Origin: an uncultured beta proteobacterium | Lineage (GTDB): Bacteria > Pseudomonadota > Gammaproteobacteria > Burkholderiales > Rhodocyclaceae | Assembly: GCA_903910495.1 (NCBI GenBank) | Contig: CAIVZW010000227.1 | Coordinates: forward strand, 1-10,888 | Direction of reading: 5' to 3' | Length of the DNA: 10,888 nt | Shown: in pieces, positions 1 to 5,680 of the stretch | Layout: every line of letters starts with the position of its first letter | Position numbering within the stretch: the stretch's first letter is position 1 | The notes under the pieces: generated by a model | The model's input: the letters and a program-made list of their open reading frames with translations, nothing else | What the model was told of the DNA's origin: nothing | The model's database searches: none | Made by a program: the position numbers and the translations under genes

Positions 1-287
1 AGTGATTGCACGGTTACCACCAGTGCCAACGCAAGAACACCAAAAGGCACACCCAAAATGGCCGATGCGAGCACCCCCCCCAGAAGATGTCCGGAAGTGC
101 CATTCTGCACCGCGAAATTGACCATCTGAGCTGCAAAAATCAGTGCTGCCACTGCAGAGAAACGGAGTACGCTAGGCTTTTCTAGCGACTTGGACGCGGT
201 ACGTGCAGCCAAGGCAATGCCAGCTACTGCAAGCGTTGCACTAACCGGACAGATTGTTCCATTGAGCATTTCGTTTGGGATATGCAT
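1..287 (-). CDS. cbiM: CbiM-type nickel/cobalt ECF transporter membrane subunit (partial, N-terminal 95 residues)
   Basis: This is the substrate-binding membrane (S) component of an energy-coupling-factor importer for Ni2+ or Co2+ in the inner membrane. The gene starts at 287 and leaves the window at its left edge, so only about 95 residues are visible. The protein opens with MHIPNEML; in this family the amino terminus and His2 take part in metal binding, so the MHI start is itself diagnostic and fixes the start codon. A second family signature, NGTSGHLLGG, lies near residues 62-71, and hydrophobic segments surround it. A purine-rich stretch (GAAAGGGA) precedes the ATG. It lies downstream of the outer-membrane protein gene and across from nikR, so nickel is the more likely substrate, but this cannot be settled without the rest of the operon (ATPase and partner subunits). 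Confidence 0.9.
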   Translation of the reverse strand, partial: MHIPNEMLNGTICPVSATLAVAGIALAARTASKSLEKPSVLRFSAVAALIFAAQMVNFAVQNGTSGHLLGGVLASAILGVPFGVLALALVVTVQS

Positions 288-411
288 GAGTTTTCCCTTT
301 CGTTTTTAACAGGTATCGACAACATTAATAGTTTGGTGAAAACCGTTTTGAAGATTTCGGATTAAAGGAAAACAGTGTTCACGGATTTAGCGTTTGCAAT
401 CTTGCGAAGCA
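288..411. other. Spacer between the outer-membrane protein gene and cbiM
   Basis: This AT-rich gap of 124 bases separates two genes read in the same direction (-). I see no strong hairpin followed by a T run and no convincing promoter, so I cannot tell whether cbiM is read through from the upstream gene or has its own promoter. The cbiM ribosome-binding region occupies the right end seen from cbiM. Confidence 0.4.
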
Positions 412-1218
412 TTACCAGCGCACTGTAACCCCTGCACCGAACGAATAAAGGCTCTCTGCATCGTTCAGGCCACGTTTGTAGCCAATATCCAAATCCAACT
501 TGTCAGTCGGGCTGTAAATCAATCCAACGTTCGCAAAAGCAGGGTTCTTGTGCGAGGCCGCATCGCCATTGGTATATGCACCAATTTCCAATGCACCGCG
601 CAGTTTGTCAGCCAATCCCACCAGCATGGCTCCCGATGTGTTCCAGATACCCTTGCGATCCCCGACCTTGTTGTCGTTGTAGGTGTAACCTATATTGGCC
701 GAAAGACTAAATTCCTCGTCGCCCCAAGTTGTTACTCCGATCAATCCAGGTCGCGTTCGATCATTGCCCAAACCTTTGTCAAAATTGCCCGTTGGCAGAT
801 AGAGGATAGGTTTTACGGCGAAACTGAGTTTTTCATCTTCATAGATACGCCACTTCATAAAGATAGAAGCGTCACCTGCGCCTCTTTGGAATTGGCTTGG
901 ATAGTTGCCGATCTGATTGCGCTCCCAAGGTGCATTGAAGGCCACGTCCAGTGCGTCTGTCAGACCATAGGTCAAAGTGGCATTGACAGACAGACTTGTG
1001 AATTTGGTATCACGTTCGACGGCTCGATCCGAATTGAATTCAAACTGCCAGTTGTTCTGCCCTTGCACACCGGTATCTTCGGTTACCAACGGATGTAAGG
1101 CAAATGCAGTCATGGGTAACAGCAAACCAATCGCAAGCGCGGTTTTTGCAATAGCGTAATGGATCAGGCTAATTTTGTGGCGTTGCACGCTTTTTGGAAC
1201 ATATGTTTTTCCTTGCAT
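412..1218 (-). CDS. Outer-membrane beta-barrel protein, MetA-pathway-like transporter family (PF13557-type), putative nickel/cobalt channel
   Basis: Predicted small outer-membrane barrel of 268 residues. From the chosen ATG the protein has a basic start, then a hydrophobic segment (about residues 22-38, ALAIGLLLPMTAFA) ending in an AFA cleavage motif before LHPLV, a normal export signal. The mature part has alternating-polarity strands with many Tyr/Trp/Gly residues, phrases such as LTYGLTDALDVAFNAPWER and GPLIGV-like turns, and ends in VTVRW; a terminal aromatic residue is the usual barrel-assembly signal. This pattern matches the 'phenol degradation meta-pathway (MetA)-like' putative transporters, whose substrates are mostly unknown. 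An upstream in-frame ATG at 1284 would add 22 residues and has a G-rich stretch before it; I prefer 1218 because the extension makes an awkward signal peptide, but this is uncertain. Context (nikR divergent, cbiM downstream) suggests passage of nickel or cobalt complexes; that role is inference. Confidence 0.75.
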   Translation of the reverse strand: MQGKTYVPKSVQRHKISLIHYAIAKTALAIGLLLPMTAFALHPLVTEDTGVQGQNNWQFEFNSDRAVERDTKFTSLSVNATLTYGLTDALDVAFNAPWERNQIGNYPSQFQRGAGDASIFMKWRIYEDEKLSFAVKPILYLPTGNFDKGLGNDRTRPGLIGVTTWGDEEFSLSANIGYTYNDNKVGDRKGIWNTSGAMLVGLADKLRGALEIGAYTNGDAASHKNPAFANVGLIYSPTDKLDLDIGYKRGLNDAESLYSFGAGVTVRW

Positions 1219-1305
1219 AAAATATCGCCGATTACTCTGTTTTCTAATGAAGAAATCAATAAATTTCACCTGAACCCCTGACATGTTTCCCGCCCCGATT
1301 GATTG

Positions 1306-1344
1306 TGTATGAATTTTTATGAGTTTGTATGAAGTTCGTCATGA
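1306..1344. promoter_or_regulatory. Candidate NikR operator: direct repeats of TGTATGAA
   Basis: The octamer TGTATGAA occurs at 1306-1313 and again at 1326-1333, exactly 20 bp apart, with a related TTATGA at 1317-1322 between them and CATGA at 1340-1344. The core GTATGA equals the half-site of the known enterobacterial NikR operator (GTATGA-N16-TCATAC), but here I find direct repeats and no properly spaced inverted half-site. The position, between nikR and the divergent barrel gene, fits a shared operator. Binding by this NikR is inference. Confidence 0.55.
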
Positions 1345-1350
1345 AGTCAA
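1324..1350 (-). promoter_or_regulatory. Weak candidate sigma-70 promoter for the outer-membrane protein gene
   Basis: On the - strand TTGACT (1345-1350) is a good -35 hexamer, followed after only 15 bases by TACAAA (1324-1329). The spacing is shorter than optimal. The -10 overlaps the second TGTATGAA repeat, so a regulator bound there would block it. Confidence 0.3.
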
Positions 1351-1365
1351 TTCGGTATTTATTAT
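1336..1365 (+). promoter_or_regulatory. Weak candidate sigma-70 promoter for nikR
   Basis: TATTAT at 1360-1365 matches five of six -10 positions. TCGTCA at 1336-1341, 18 bases before it, matches four of six -35 positions. The -35 abuts the direct-repeat sites, which would allow autoregulation. It lies inside the GGTA...TACC imperfect palindrome (1354-1369), another possible protein site. Confidence 0.3.
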
Positions 1366-1437
1366 TACCTGATCAACAACGTGTCAGATATTGGCGCGTC
1401 GGGTATGCTCTCAACCTGTCATTTAGGAGCTTTGACC

Positions 1438-1875
1438 ATGCAAAGACTGACCATTTCGCTTGATGATGAGTTAGCGAGCGCATTTGATGAGTTAATCCAC
1501 CGACGTGGCTATGCTAATCGTTCAGAAGCTATACGGGACTTGCTGCGCCGTGAACTGGGACAGAGTGATTTAACTAGCGGAACTGCCAAACAATGCGTGG
1601 CGATCTTGAGCTATGTGTTCGATCACCATGAACGCCAGTTATCTATGCGACTGACCAATATGCAGCACGATCACCACAATCTGGCGATCGCTACTATGCA
1701 TGCCCACATCAGCCATGAGGACTGTATTGAAACTACGATACTGCGTGGATCAGTAAGTGATGTAAATAATTTTGCGCATTCAGTGATTGCCGAAACCGGA
1801 GTTCGCCACGGACAGGTGCAGTTGATTCCGGTGGAGACACAAGTCCGCCAGACAAAGTGGCGGCGCAAGTGCTGA
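1438..1875 (+). CDS. nikR: NikR, nickel-responsive ribbon-helix-helix transcriptional regulator
   Basis: Nickel-sensing repressor of nickel uptake genes, 145 residues. The N-terminal ribbon-helix-helix DNA-binding domain (about residues 1-45) reads MQRLTISLDDEL and continues with RRGYANRSEAIRDLLR, very close to enterobacterial NikR. The C-terminal ACT-like metal domain carries the square-planar nickel ligands: His77, His88, His90 and Cys96 (in MQHDHHN, MHAHISHEDC), each offset by one from E. coli His76, His87, His89 and Cys95. The start at 1438 is chosen because AGGAG at 1425-1429 sits eight bases upstream; a longer in-frame reading from a GTG at 1381 would run through this ribosome-binding site and adds 19 non-conserved residues. 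The C-terminus (QTKWRRKC) is slightly longer than usual. Divergent from the barrel gene and cbiM, its probable targets. Confidence 0.95.
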   Translation: MQRLTISLDDELASAFDELIHRRGYANRSEAIRDLLRRELGQSDLTSGTAKQCVAILSYVFDHHERQLSMRLTNMQHDHHNLAIATMHAHISHEDCIETTILRGSVSDVNNFAHSVIAETGVRHGQVQLIPVETQVRQTKWRRKC

Positions 1876-2132
1876 ATTGATTCACCCTGCGCTTTCTGGA
1901 TCATGTGTTGTTCCCAAAGACTGCTTACGCAGAACAACCGGCCACATGACTTTCAACTTATTCAGGGTCAGCTTAGGTCGGGTGCCGAAGTAGCCTGAAG
2001 TGCCAACCGATCGTTCGAGCCGAATTCGCAGCCTATGACCGTTGACCTGCGCTTTGGCCGATAAACACTCATTGGCAGTAGCGACCTTGACCGGCAGGTC
2101 TTGGCACATTACTAAACTTCATTTCGTAAATT

Positions 2133-2152
2133 TGACCGCCTGATAGCGGTCA
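2133..2152. repeat. Inverted repeat TGACCGC-N6-GCGGTCA
   Basis: Perfect 7-bp arms with a six-base loop, between converging genes. Possible terminator stem or remnant of an intergenic repeat; no T tract. Confidence 0.5.
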
Positions 2153-2171
2153 GTCGCGAAGGGCAGAAATT

Positions 2172-2195
2172 GTTTAGCGTTGTTCAACGCTAAAC
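2172..2195. repeat. Perfect 11-bp palindrome GTTTAGCGTTG-TT-CAACGCTAAAC
   Basis: Arms at 2172-2182 and 2185-2195 are fully complementary. As RNA it would form a ten-pair stem closed by a four-base loop. It lies between convergent nikR and zur. Read from the zur side the stem is followed by AATTT, a very weak U tract, so a terminator role is possible but not shown; a protein-binding site is the alternative. Confidence 0.5.
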
Positions 2196-2291
2196 ATCAG
2201 CCGACGCTCGGGGACTATTCTCCATTGCGGCCGTTCAACCAGGATCTTCCTCCTTACCTGCCGATCAACCGGAACCACCAGTATGCCCTGT

Positions 2292-2310
2292 CTGCATGTC
2301 GAAAATGCAG
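2292..2310 (-). terminator. Possible terminator stem just after zur
   Basis: CTGCAT and ATGCAG arms around a seven-base loop begin about ten bases past the zur stop codon. The stem is short and has no T run, so support is weak. Confidence 0.25.
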
Positions 2311-2319
2311 CGAAAGCTG

Positions 2320-2796
2320 TTATTGCTGCACGATCCCCGGCTTGCCTTCTGCGCGCTGATGCTCGCATCGTGCACAATGGCCGCTGACACGAAGCTCCAC
2401 CGCTAGGCCGGAGAAACCAGCAGGCAAAGCGGGGCTTGCAACAGGAATGTCTTCGAGACAATAGACTTTGCCGCAGTCGTCGCAGCGAAAGTGGGCATGG
2501 GTCTTGTGCAAAGACACATTCGGTGCTGCGATGCTGTAACGAAAGACGCGCAGCGCATCGACTGTACGATGGGCCAGCCCCGTACGCTCCATCCAGTCAA
2601 GCACGCGGTAGAGCGTGACCCGGTCAAAGCCTGCATCGGCCAGGGCTGCTTCCACGTCGTGATGGCTTAACGCTCGATCAGCGCCCTCCAGCAGCGTCAG
2701 GACCGCCACCCGTGCTGGCGTAGCGCGGGCCCCGAGCGCACGGAACAACTCGACGCGGTCGGCGCGTTCCGAAGGATTCTCAATAGCGTCAGACAT
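2320..2796 (-). CDS. zur: Zur, Fur-family zinc uptake regulator
   Basis: Zinc-sensing repressor of 158 residues. The N-terminal winged-helix domain (about 15-85) contains ATPARVAVLTLLEG and the recognition region FDRVTLYRVLDWMERTGL typical of Fur/Zur. The dimerisation and metal domain has HKTHAHFRC (His97, His100, His102), the structural-site pairs Cys105/Cys108 (CDDCGK) and Cys141/Cys144 (HCARC). Assignment as Zur rather than Fur or PerR rests on these motifs plus its place at the end of znuCBA. The start at 2796 has no strong ribosome-binding site, and MSDAIENPSE is a plausible beginning; no in-frame alternative is better. It starts 64 bases after znuA, across a hairpin. I see no ATGCAA-type palindrome directly upstream, so it is probably transcribed with the znu genes and hence represses itself. 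Confidence 0.92.
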   Translation of the reverse strand: MSDAIENPSERADRVELFRALGARATPARVAVLTLLEGADRALSHHDVEAALADAGFDRVTLYRVLDWMERTGLAHRTVDALRVFRYSIAAPNVSLHKTHAHFRCDDCGKVYCLEDIPVASPALPAGFSGLAVELRVSGHCARCEHQRAEGKPGIVQQ

Positions 2797-2815
2797 CGTT
2801 CAATTCGAACATGAT

Positions 2816-2857
2816 CGGATAGCGCTGAATCGGCGATTCCGAGTCAGCGCCTATCCG
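2816..2857 (-). repeat. Long hairpin between znuA and zur
   Basis: CGGATAGCGCTGA (2816-2828) pairs with TCAGCGCCTATCCG (2844-2857): thirteen pairs with one bulged base. A second, mutually exclusive stem, GAATCG-G-CGATTC (2827-2839), lies in its loop. It begins four bases after the znuA stop codon on the transcribed strand and has no T tract. It could protect the znuCBA message from 3' decay or reduce read-through into zur. Confidence 0.5.
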
Positions 2858-2860
2858 GCT

Positions 2861-3775
2861 TCAGTTTCGTTTCAAGCCTGCAAGCAGTTGTTCAACATTA
2901 TGTCGCATCATCTTGATGTAGCTCGAAGCCGGACCGTCAGTGGCTGAAAGCGCATCGGGGTAGAGTTCGCCAGCCAGGGTAGTGTCGGCTTCCTTGCTGA
3001 GTTGTTCGAGCACTTTCGGGTTGCTCATGTTCTCTATGAACACCGCTTTGATACGTTCACGCTTAATCTGACGGATGAGATTGGCAACGTCTTTGGCGCT
3101 CGCGTCGCCTTCGGTGGAGACCCCCTGCGGCGACAAGAACTTGATGCCGTATCGGGCCCCCAAGTAGCCGAAGGCATCGTGTGAGGTAATGACCTTCCGT
3201 TTGGCCACGGGGATTTGGTCGAATTGCGCCTTGGCCCAAGTATCCAGTTCAGTGATTGCTTGGATGTAGCGTTCGCCATTCTGCTGGTACAAAGCAGTGC
3301 CCTCGGGATCGACCTTGCTGAGCGCGGCGACGATGGCTTTCGAGTAAATCACGGCGTTGGCAGGGTTTTGCCAGGCATGTGGATCAGATGCTTCCTTCCC
3401 GTGACTGGCGTGACCTTCATGGCCTTCAGCCTCCATCTTTCGCGGCTTTATGCCTTTTGTGACGACGGTCATCTCACCCTTGTAGCCGGCGGACTTCACC
3501 AGCCGTGAAATCCAGCCCTCGAATCCAAGGCCGTTCGAGACTACAAGCTTTGCTTGCGATACGGCCTTCACATCTGAGGGCTTGGGCTCAAAGACGTGCG
3601 CGTCCTGATCAGCGCCCACTAACGACGTGACGGCGACGCGATCGCCTCCAATCGTGGCGACCATATCGCCAAGGATGCTGAACGTCGCGATGACGGGTAG
3701 CTTTTCGGCGGCGAATGCTGGTGCGCCGAGACTGAGCATGGCCACGGTGAGCAGAATGTTGCGGAGGTATCGCAT
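2861..3775 (-). CDS. znuA: ZnuA, periplasmic zinc-binding protein of the ZnuABC importer
   Basis: High-affinity zinc-binding protein (cluster A-I) that delivers Zn2+ to ZnuB; 304 residues. A signal peptide occupies about residues 1-22 (RNILLTVAMLSLGAPAFA). The mature protein has the family's metal ligands in order: His60 in QDAHVFEP, His133 in DPHAWQNP, His199 in TSHDAFGYLG and Asp274 in ELYPDALS. Before the second ligand is a short charged His loop (MEAEGHEGHASHGKE, about 114-128), characteristic of zinc rather than manganese binders, though shorter than in enteric ZnuA. The start at 3775 is fixed by AAGGAG at 3783-3788, seven bases upstream; longer in-frame readings lack this and bury the signal peptide. 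It follows znuB after 49 bases and precedes zur. Confidence 0.95.
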   Translation of the reverse strand: MRYLRNILLTVAMLSLGAPAFAAEKLPVIATFSILGDMVATIGGDRVAVTSLVGADQDAHVFEPKPSDVKAVSQAKLVVSNGLGFEGWISRLVKSAGYKGEMTVVTKGIKPRKMEAEGHEGHASHGKEASDPHAWQNPANAVIYSKAIVAALSKVDPEGTALYQQNGERYIQAITELDTWAKAQFDQIPVAKRKVITSHDAFGYLGARYGIKFLSPQGVSTEGDASAKDVANLIRQIKRERIKAVFIENMSNPKVLEQLSKEADTTLAGELYPDALSATDGPASSYIKMMRHNVEQLLAGLKRN

Positions 3776-3824
3776 GTTGAGACTCCTTGGTAAGTAACGC
3801 AGTTGTGTTGGGGTAAGTTGAGTT

Positions 3825-4712
3825 TCAGCCTTGCAGGTGCGGGCGGCGCCGTCCTGGCAGCCAGCCACGCGGGGCAAAGATCAATGAAAAAACGTAGAGC
3901 ACACCGGCGCTCACAATGATCGTGGGGCCGGAAGGAAGATTGAGGTGGTACGAGAGCAGCAACCCAGCCGCACTGGCGAGCATGGCGATAAGGCTGCTGG
4001 CAGCAAGCTGTCCAGCCAGAGATTCGTGCCACAAGCGCGCGGCAATGGCCGGCAACATCATCAAGCCGACCGCCATCAGGGTTCCAAGCGTCTGAAAAGC
4101 CGCCACGAGATTGAGTACCACGAGCATAAGAAACACTTGCTGGTAGAAGGCACTCCGACCACCTCGCTTGCCCGCGCTGGCCGCGAGAAAAATGGGGTCG
4201 AAGGTTTCCAGCAACAAGCCGCGATACAGAAGAGCCAAGGTCATCACGCTTACCGTGGCGACTGAGGCCATCAGTAAGAGCCCTTCAACATCGACGGCCA
4301 GCACGTTGCCGAAAAGGATATGCAGCAAGTCAAGTTGCGTACCGTGTCCAGCGATGAGCATTACGCCGAGCGCAAGTGCGACGAGGTATCCGGCGGTAAG
4401 GCTGGCATCTTCCTTGAGGTTGGTGTGGCGGCTGATGTAGCCCGTAATCGTCACCACCGCCATGCCGGCAATGAGGCCGCCAACGCTCAGTGCAGTCAGT
4501 GAAAGCCCGAAATAGATAAAGGCGACGGCCACTCCCGGCAGCACGGCATGGCTGAGCGAATCACCAAAGAGGCTCATGCGGCGCAAGGTGAGAAAGACAC
4601 CAAGCGGAGCACTGCTAAGCGCCAGAGCAAGCGTCCCGACAAGGGCTCGGCGCATGAACGAGAATTCCACGAAGGGACCGCACACCATGTCGTAAATCTG
4701 ATCGAAGCTCAT
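3825..4712 (-). CDS. znuB: ZnuB, inner-membrane permease of the zinc ABC importer
   Basis: Permease of the ABC-3 (ZnuB/MntB/TroC) family, 295 residues, forming the zinc channel with ZnuC. The sequence is a series of hydrophobic segments (eight or nine) beginning near residue 20. It carries family phrases GDSLSHAVLPGVAVAF (about 51-66) and, near the C-terminus, FQTLGTLMAVGLMMLPAIAARL, followed by a last segment LPSGPTIIVSAGVLYVFSLIF and a basic tail. The start at 4712 is chosen because its ATG overlaps the znuC stop as ATGA, a standard translational-coupling arrangement; the in-frame reading from 4754 would add residues copied from the znuC end. Confidence 0.93.
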   Translation of the reverse strand: MSFDQIYDMVCGPFVEFSFMRRALVGTLALALSSAPLGVFLTLRRMSLFGDSLSHAVLPGVAVAFIYFGLSLTALSVGGLIAGMAVVTITGYISRHTNLKEDASLTAGYLVALALGVMLIAGHGTQLDLLHILFGNVLAVDVEGLLLMASVATVSVMTLALLYRGLLLETFDPIFLAASAGKRGGRSAFYQQVFLMLVVLNLVAAFQTLGTLMAVGLMMLPAIAARLWHESLAGQLAASSLIAMLASAAGLLLSYHLNLPSGPTIIVSAGVLYVFSLIFAPRGWLPGRRRPHLQG

Positions 4713-5452
4713 GCCGCCAACCTCGGTAGGCAGGGTGCGGCCGCTTCGTCCCACGCTTCGGCCATGGCACCCGCCTGCCGCAGGTGATCGCTGGTCAGAG
4801 CCGTTGCCGTATCGCCCCAGGCAATCAAGCGCCGAGCAAGGAGAAGCGTTTGCGGAAAGTGCTCGCGCACGAGTTCGTAGTCGTGCAAAACCGCGATGAT
4901 GGTGCGACCCTCGGCGTGCCAGTTGCGAATCAGCCGCATCAATTCGGCGGTGGTCCGCGCATCGATCGCATTGAAGGGCTCATCGAGCAAAATCAAGCTT
5001 GCGTCTTGCAGAAACAAGCGGGCGAAAAGCATGCGCTGGAACTGGCCGGCAGAGAGGGTGCCGATGCTGCGCTGTGAAAAGCCATTAAGCCCAACCGCGG
5101 CCAGGGCCGCTTCCGCCTGCGCAATGTGTGCCGGAGTCAAACGCCGCAGCAAGCCTTGCTCTTGCCAGTGTCCAAGGAGAACGCAATCGAGTACCGAGAT
5201 CGGAAACCCCCGGTCGATTTCAGACTGCTGCGGCATGTACGCTATGCGTGGGGCCGCTGGCATTTGCACGATCCGTCCGCTTTCTATAGCGAGCAAGCCC
5301 ATTATAGCTTTGAGCAAGGTGCTTTTACCCGCGCCGTTGGGGCCAATGACAGCGGTAAGGGAGCCCTCTTCAAAACGGCCACCCACGTGATGCAGCGCCG
5401 GATGGCGGCGATAGGCCACGGTAAGGTCGTCCAGGACGATTTGAACACTCAT
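4709..5452 (-). CDS. znuC: ZnuC, ATPase of the zinc ABC importer
   Basis: Cytoplasmic ATPase that powers zinc uptake through ZnuB; 247 residues. From the chosen start the protein reads MSVQIVLDDLTVAYRR, then Walker A GPNGAGKST near residue 40, a Q-loop in AYMPQQSE, the signature LSAGQFQR in place of LSGGQ (a common variant in metal-type ATPases), Walker B LILLDEPF, and the switch His in VLHDYELV. The start at 5452 begins at the conserved N-terminus and overlaps the stop of the 47-residue ORF before it (ATGA). An in-frame ATG at 5557 adds 35 residues that read through that upstream ORF in another frame and look non-coding. Its 3' end overlaps znuB. Controlled presumably from the promoter and palindromes at 5621-5680. 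Confidence 0.93.
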   Translation of the reverse strand: MSVQIVLDDLTVAYRRHPALHHVGGRFEEGSLTAVIGPNGAGKSTLLKAIMGLLAIESGRIVQMPAAPRIAYMPQQSEIDRGFPISVLDCVLLGHWQEQGLLRRLTPAHIAQAEAALAAVGLNGFSQRSIGTLSAGQFQRMLFARLFLQDASLILLDEPFNAIDARTTAELMRLIRNWHAEGRTIIAVLHDYELVREHFPQTLLLARRLIAWGDTATALTSDHLRQAGAMAEAWDEAAAPCLPRLAA

Positions 5453-5592
5453 GGTGCAACGTTCCCAATGGCCCATAGCACGCCCAGCCAGAGCAGCAAG
5501 CAAAGGAACACGCCAGCCGCGGCGCGCTGCCACGCTGAAAGGGAGAGAACGCTCCATGGGGATTCGATGCGGCGATGGTTAGGAGTAGGCAT
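5449..5592 (-). CDS. Small single-pass membrane protein of unknown function, first gene of the znu operon
   Basis: A 47-residue ORF, too short for routine detection. It starts at ATG 5592 (MPTPNHRRIE) and ends VAP with a TGA that overlaps the znuC ATG as ATGA. The N-terminal half is polar and basic (His6, Arg7, Arg8, Arg22) with Trp13 and Trp21. Residues about 23-43 (AAAGVFLCLLLWLGVLWAIG) form one clear membrane segment, so the topology should be N-terminus in the cytoplasm. Support comes from the four-base overlap with znuC, the sensible protein layout and the position just inside the candidate Zur-controlled promoter. Against it, there is no good ribosome-binding site before the ATG. I do not recognise the family. 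A role in assembling or tuning ZnuBC, or simply as a coupling leader, is speculation. Confidence 0.6.
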   Translation of the reverse strand: MPTPNHRRIESPWSVLSLSAWQRAAAGVFLCLLLWLGVLWAIGNVAP

Positions 5593-5620
5593 TGAGAGAA
5601 TGAATCGTCAGTTATTATTA

Positions 5621-5639
5621 AATGCAATCATGTTGCATT
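5621..5639. promoter_or_regulatory. Candidate Zur operator 1
   Basis: AATGCAATCATGTTGCATT is a near-perfect 19-bp palindrome with one mismatched pair, centred at 5630. It shares the ATGCAA/TTGCAT arms with the second site 42 bp to the right. Its place between the znu operon and the divergent COG0523 gene, with zur in the same operon, makes Zur the natural ligand (inference). Confidence 0.65.
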
Positions 5640-5640
5640 A

Positions 5641-5669
5641 ATAGTATCTTGATGAAGTGTTAAATGCAA
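5641..5669 (-). promoter_or_regulatory. Candidate sigma-70 promoter of the znu operon
   Basis: On the - strand TTGCAT (5664-5669) and TACTAT (5641-5646, four of six -10 matches) are separated by exactly 17 bases. The -35 is part of the right-hand palindrome and the predicted start of transcription falls in the left-hand palindrome (5621-5639), so a bound repressor would cover both. The -35 match is modest (three of six). Confidence 0.4.
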
Positions 5670-5680
5670 CAATGTTGCAT
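5664..5680. promoter_or_regulatory. Candidate Zur operator 2
   Basis: ATGCAACAATGTTGCAT is a perfect palindrome (7-bp arms, 3-bp centre) centred at 5672. The centre lies 42 bp, four helical turns, from the first site, so two dimers would sit on the same face of the DNA. Being in the middle of the divergent region, this site can serve both directions. Confidence 0.7.

Larger units (their letters stand above)
1876..2319. other. Non-coding spacer between nikR and zur, with several inverted repeats
   Basis: No reading frame here has a credible start, ribosome-binding site or recognisable product; short open frames on the - strand look accidental. Contents I can see are GTTGTTC/GAACAAC arms at 1907-1913 and 1932-1938 just after nikR, TGACCGC/GCGGTCA at 2133-2152, a perfect 11-bp palindrome at 2172-2195, and CTGCAT/ATGCAG at 2292-2310 just after zur. 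nikR (+) and zur (-) converge on this stretch, so transcription from both sides must end here, although none of the hairpins is followed by a clear T run. Confidence 0.6.

Noticed and set aside
288..411. Cobalamin riboswitch before cbiM
   Set aside because: The gap is only 124 bases, AT-rich, and lacks the recognisable B12-box and G-rich core.
394..1098. 234-residue open frame on the + strand
   Set aside because: It is the antisense of the outer-membrane barrel gene, has no recognisable domain and no ribosome-binding site; the - strand protein has a signal peptide and barrel terminus.
1307..1344. Canonical NikR operator GTATGA-N16-TCATAC
   Set aside because: The left half-site is present twice but no TCATAC occurs at the required distance; TCATGA at 1339-1344 is at the wrong spacing.
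1671..1937. 88-residue - strand frame
   Set aside because: Lies mostly antisense to nikR, whose ligands and fold are clear.
1882..2109. 75-residue open frame on the - strand in the nikR-zur spacer
   Set aside because: No ribosome-binding site, no domain, and a composition rich in charged and mixed residues without pattern; likely chance.
1900..2160. Insertion-sequence remnant or shared repeat with 10597-10888
   Set aside because: Both stretches have similar short words (TGACC, CGGCC), but I could not align a clear common repeat, nor find terminal repeats or a transposase fragment.
5453..5557. 35-residue N-terminal extension of ZnuC
   Set aside because: Not typical of the family, and the conserved ATPase fold begins at MSVQIVL.
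5370..5627. 85-residue - strand frame starting near the Zur palindromes
   Set aside because: It overlaps the start of znuC in another frame and its protein is patternless; the 47-residue frame in the same DNA has a better layout and ends on the znuC start.
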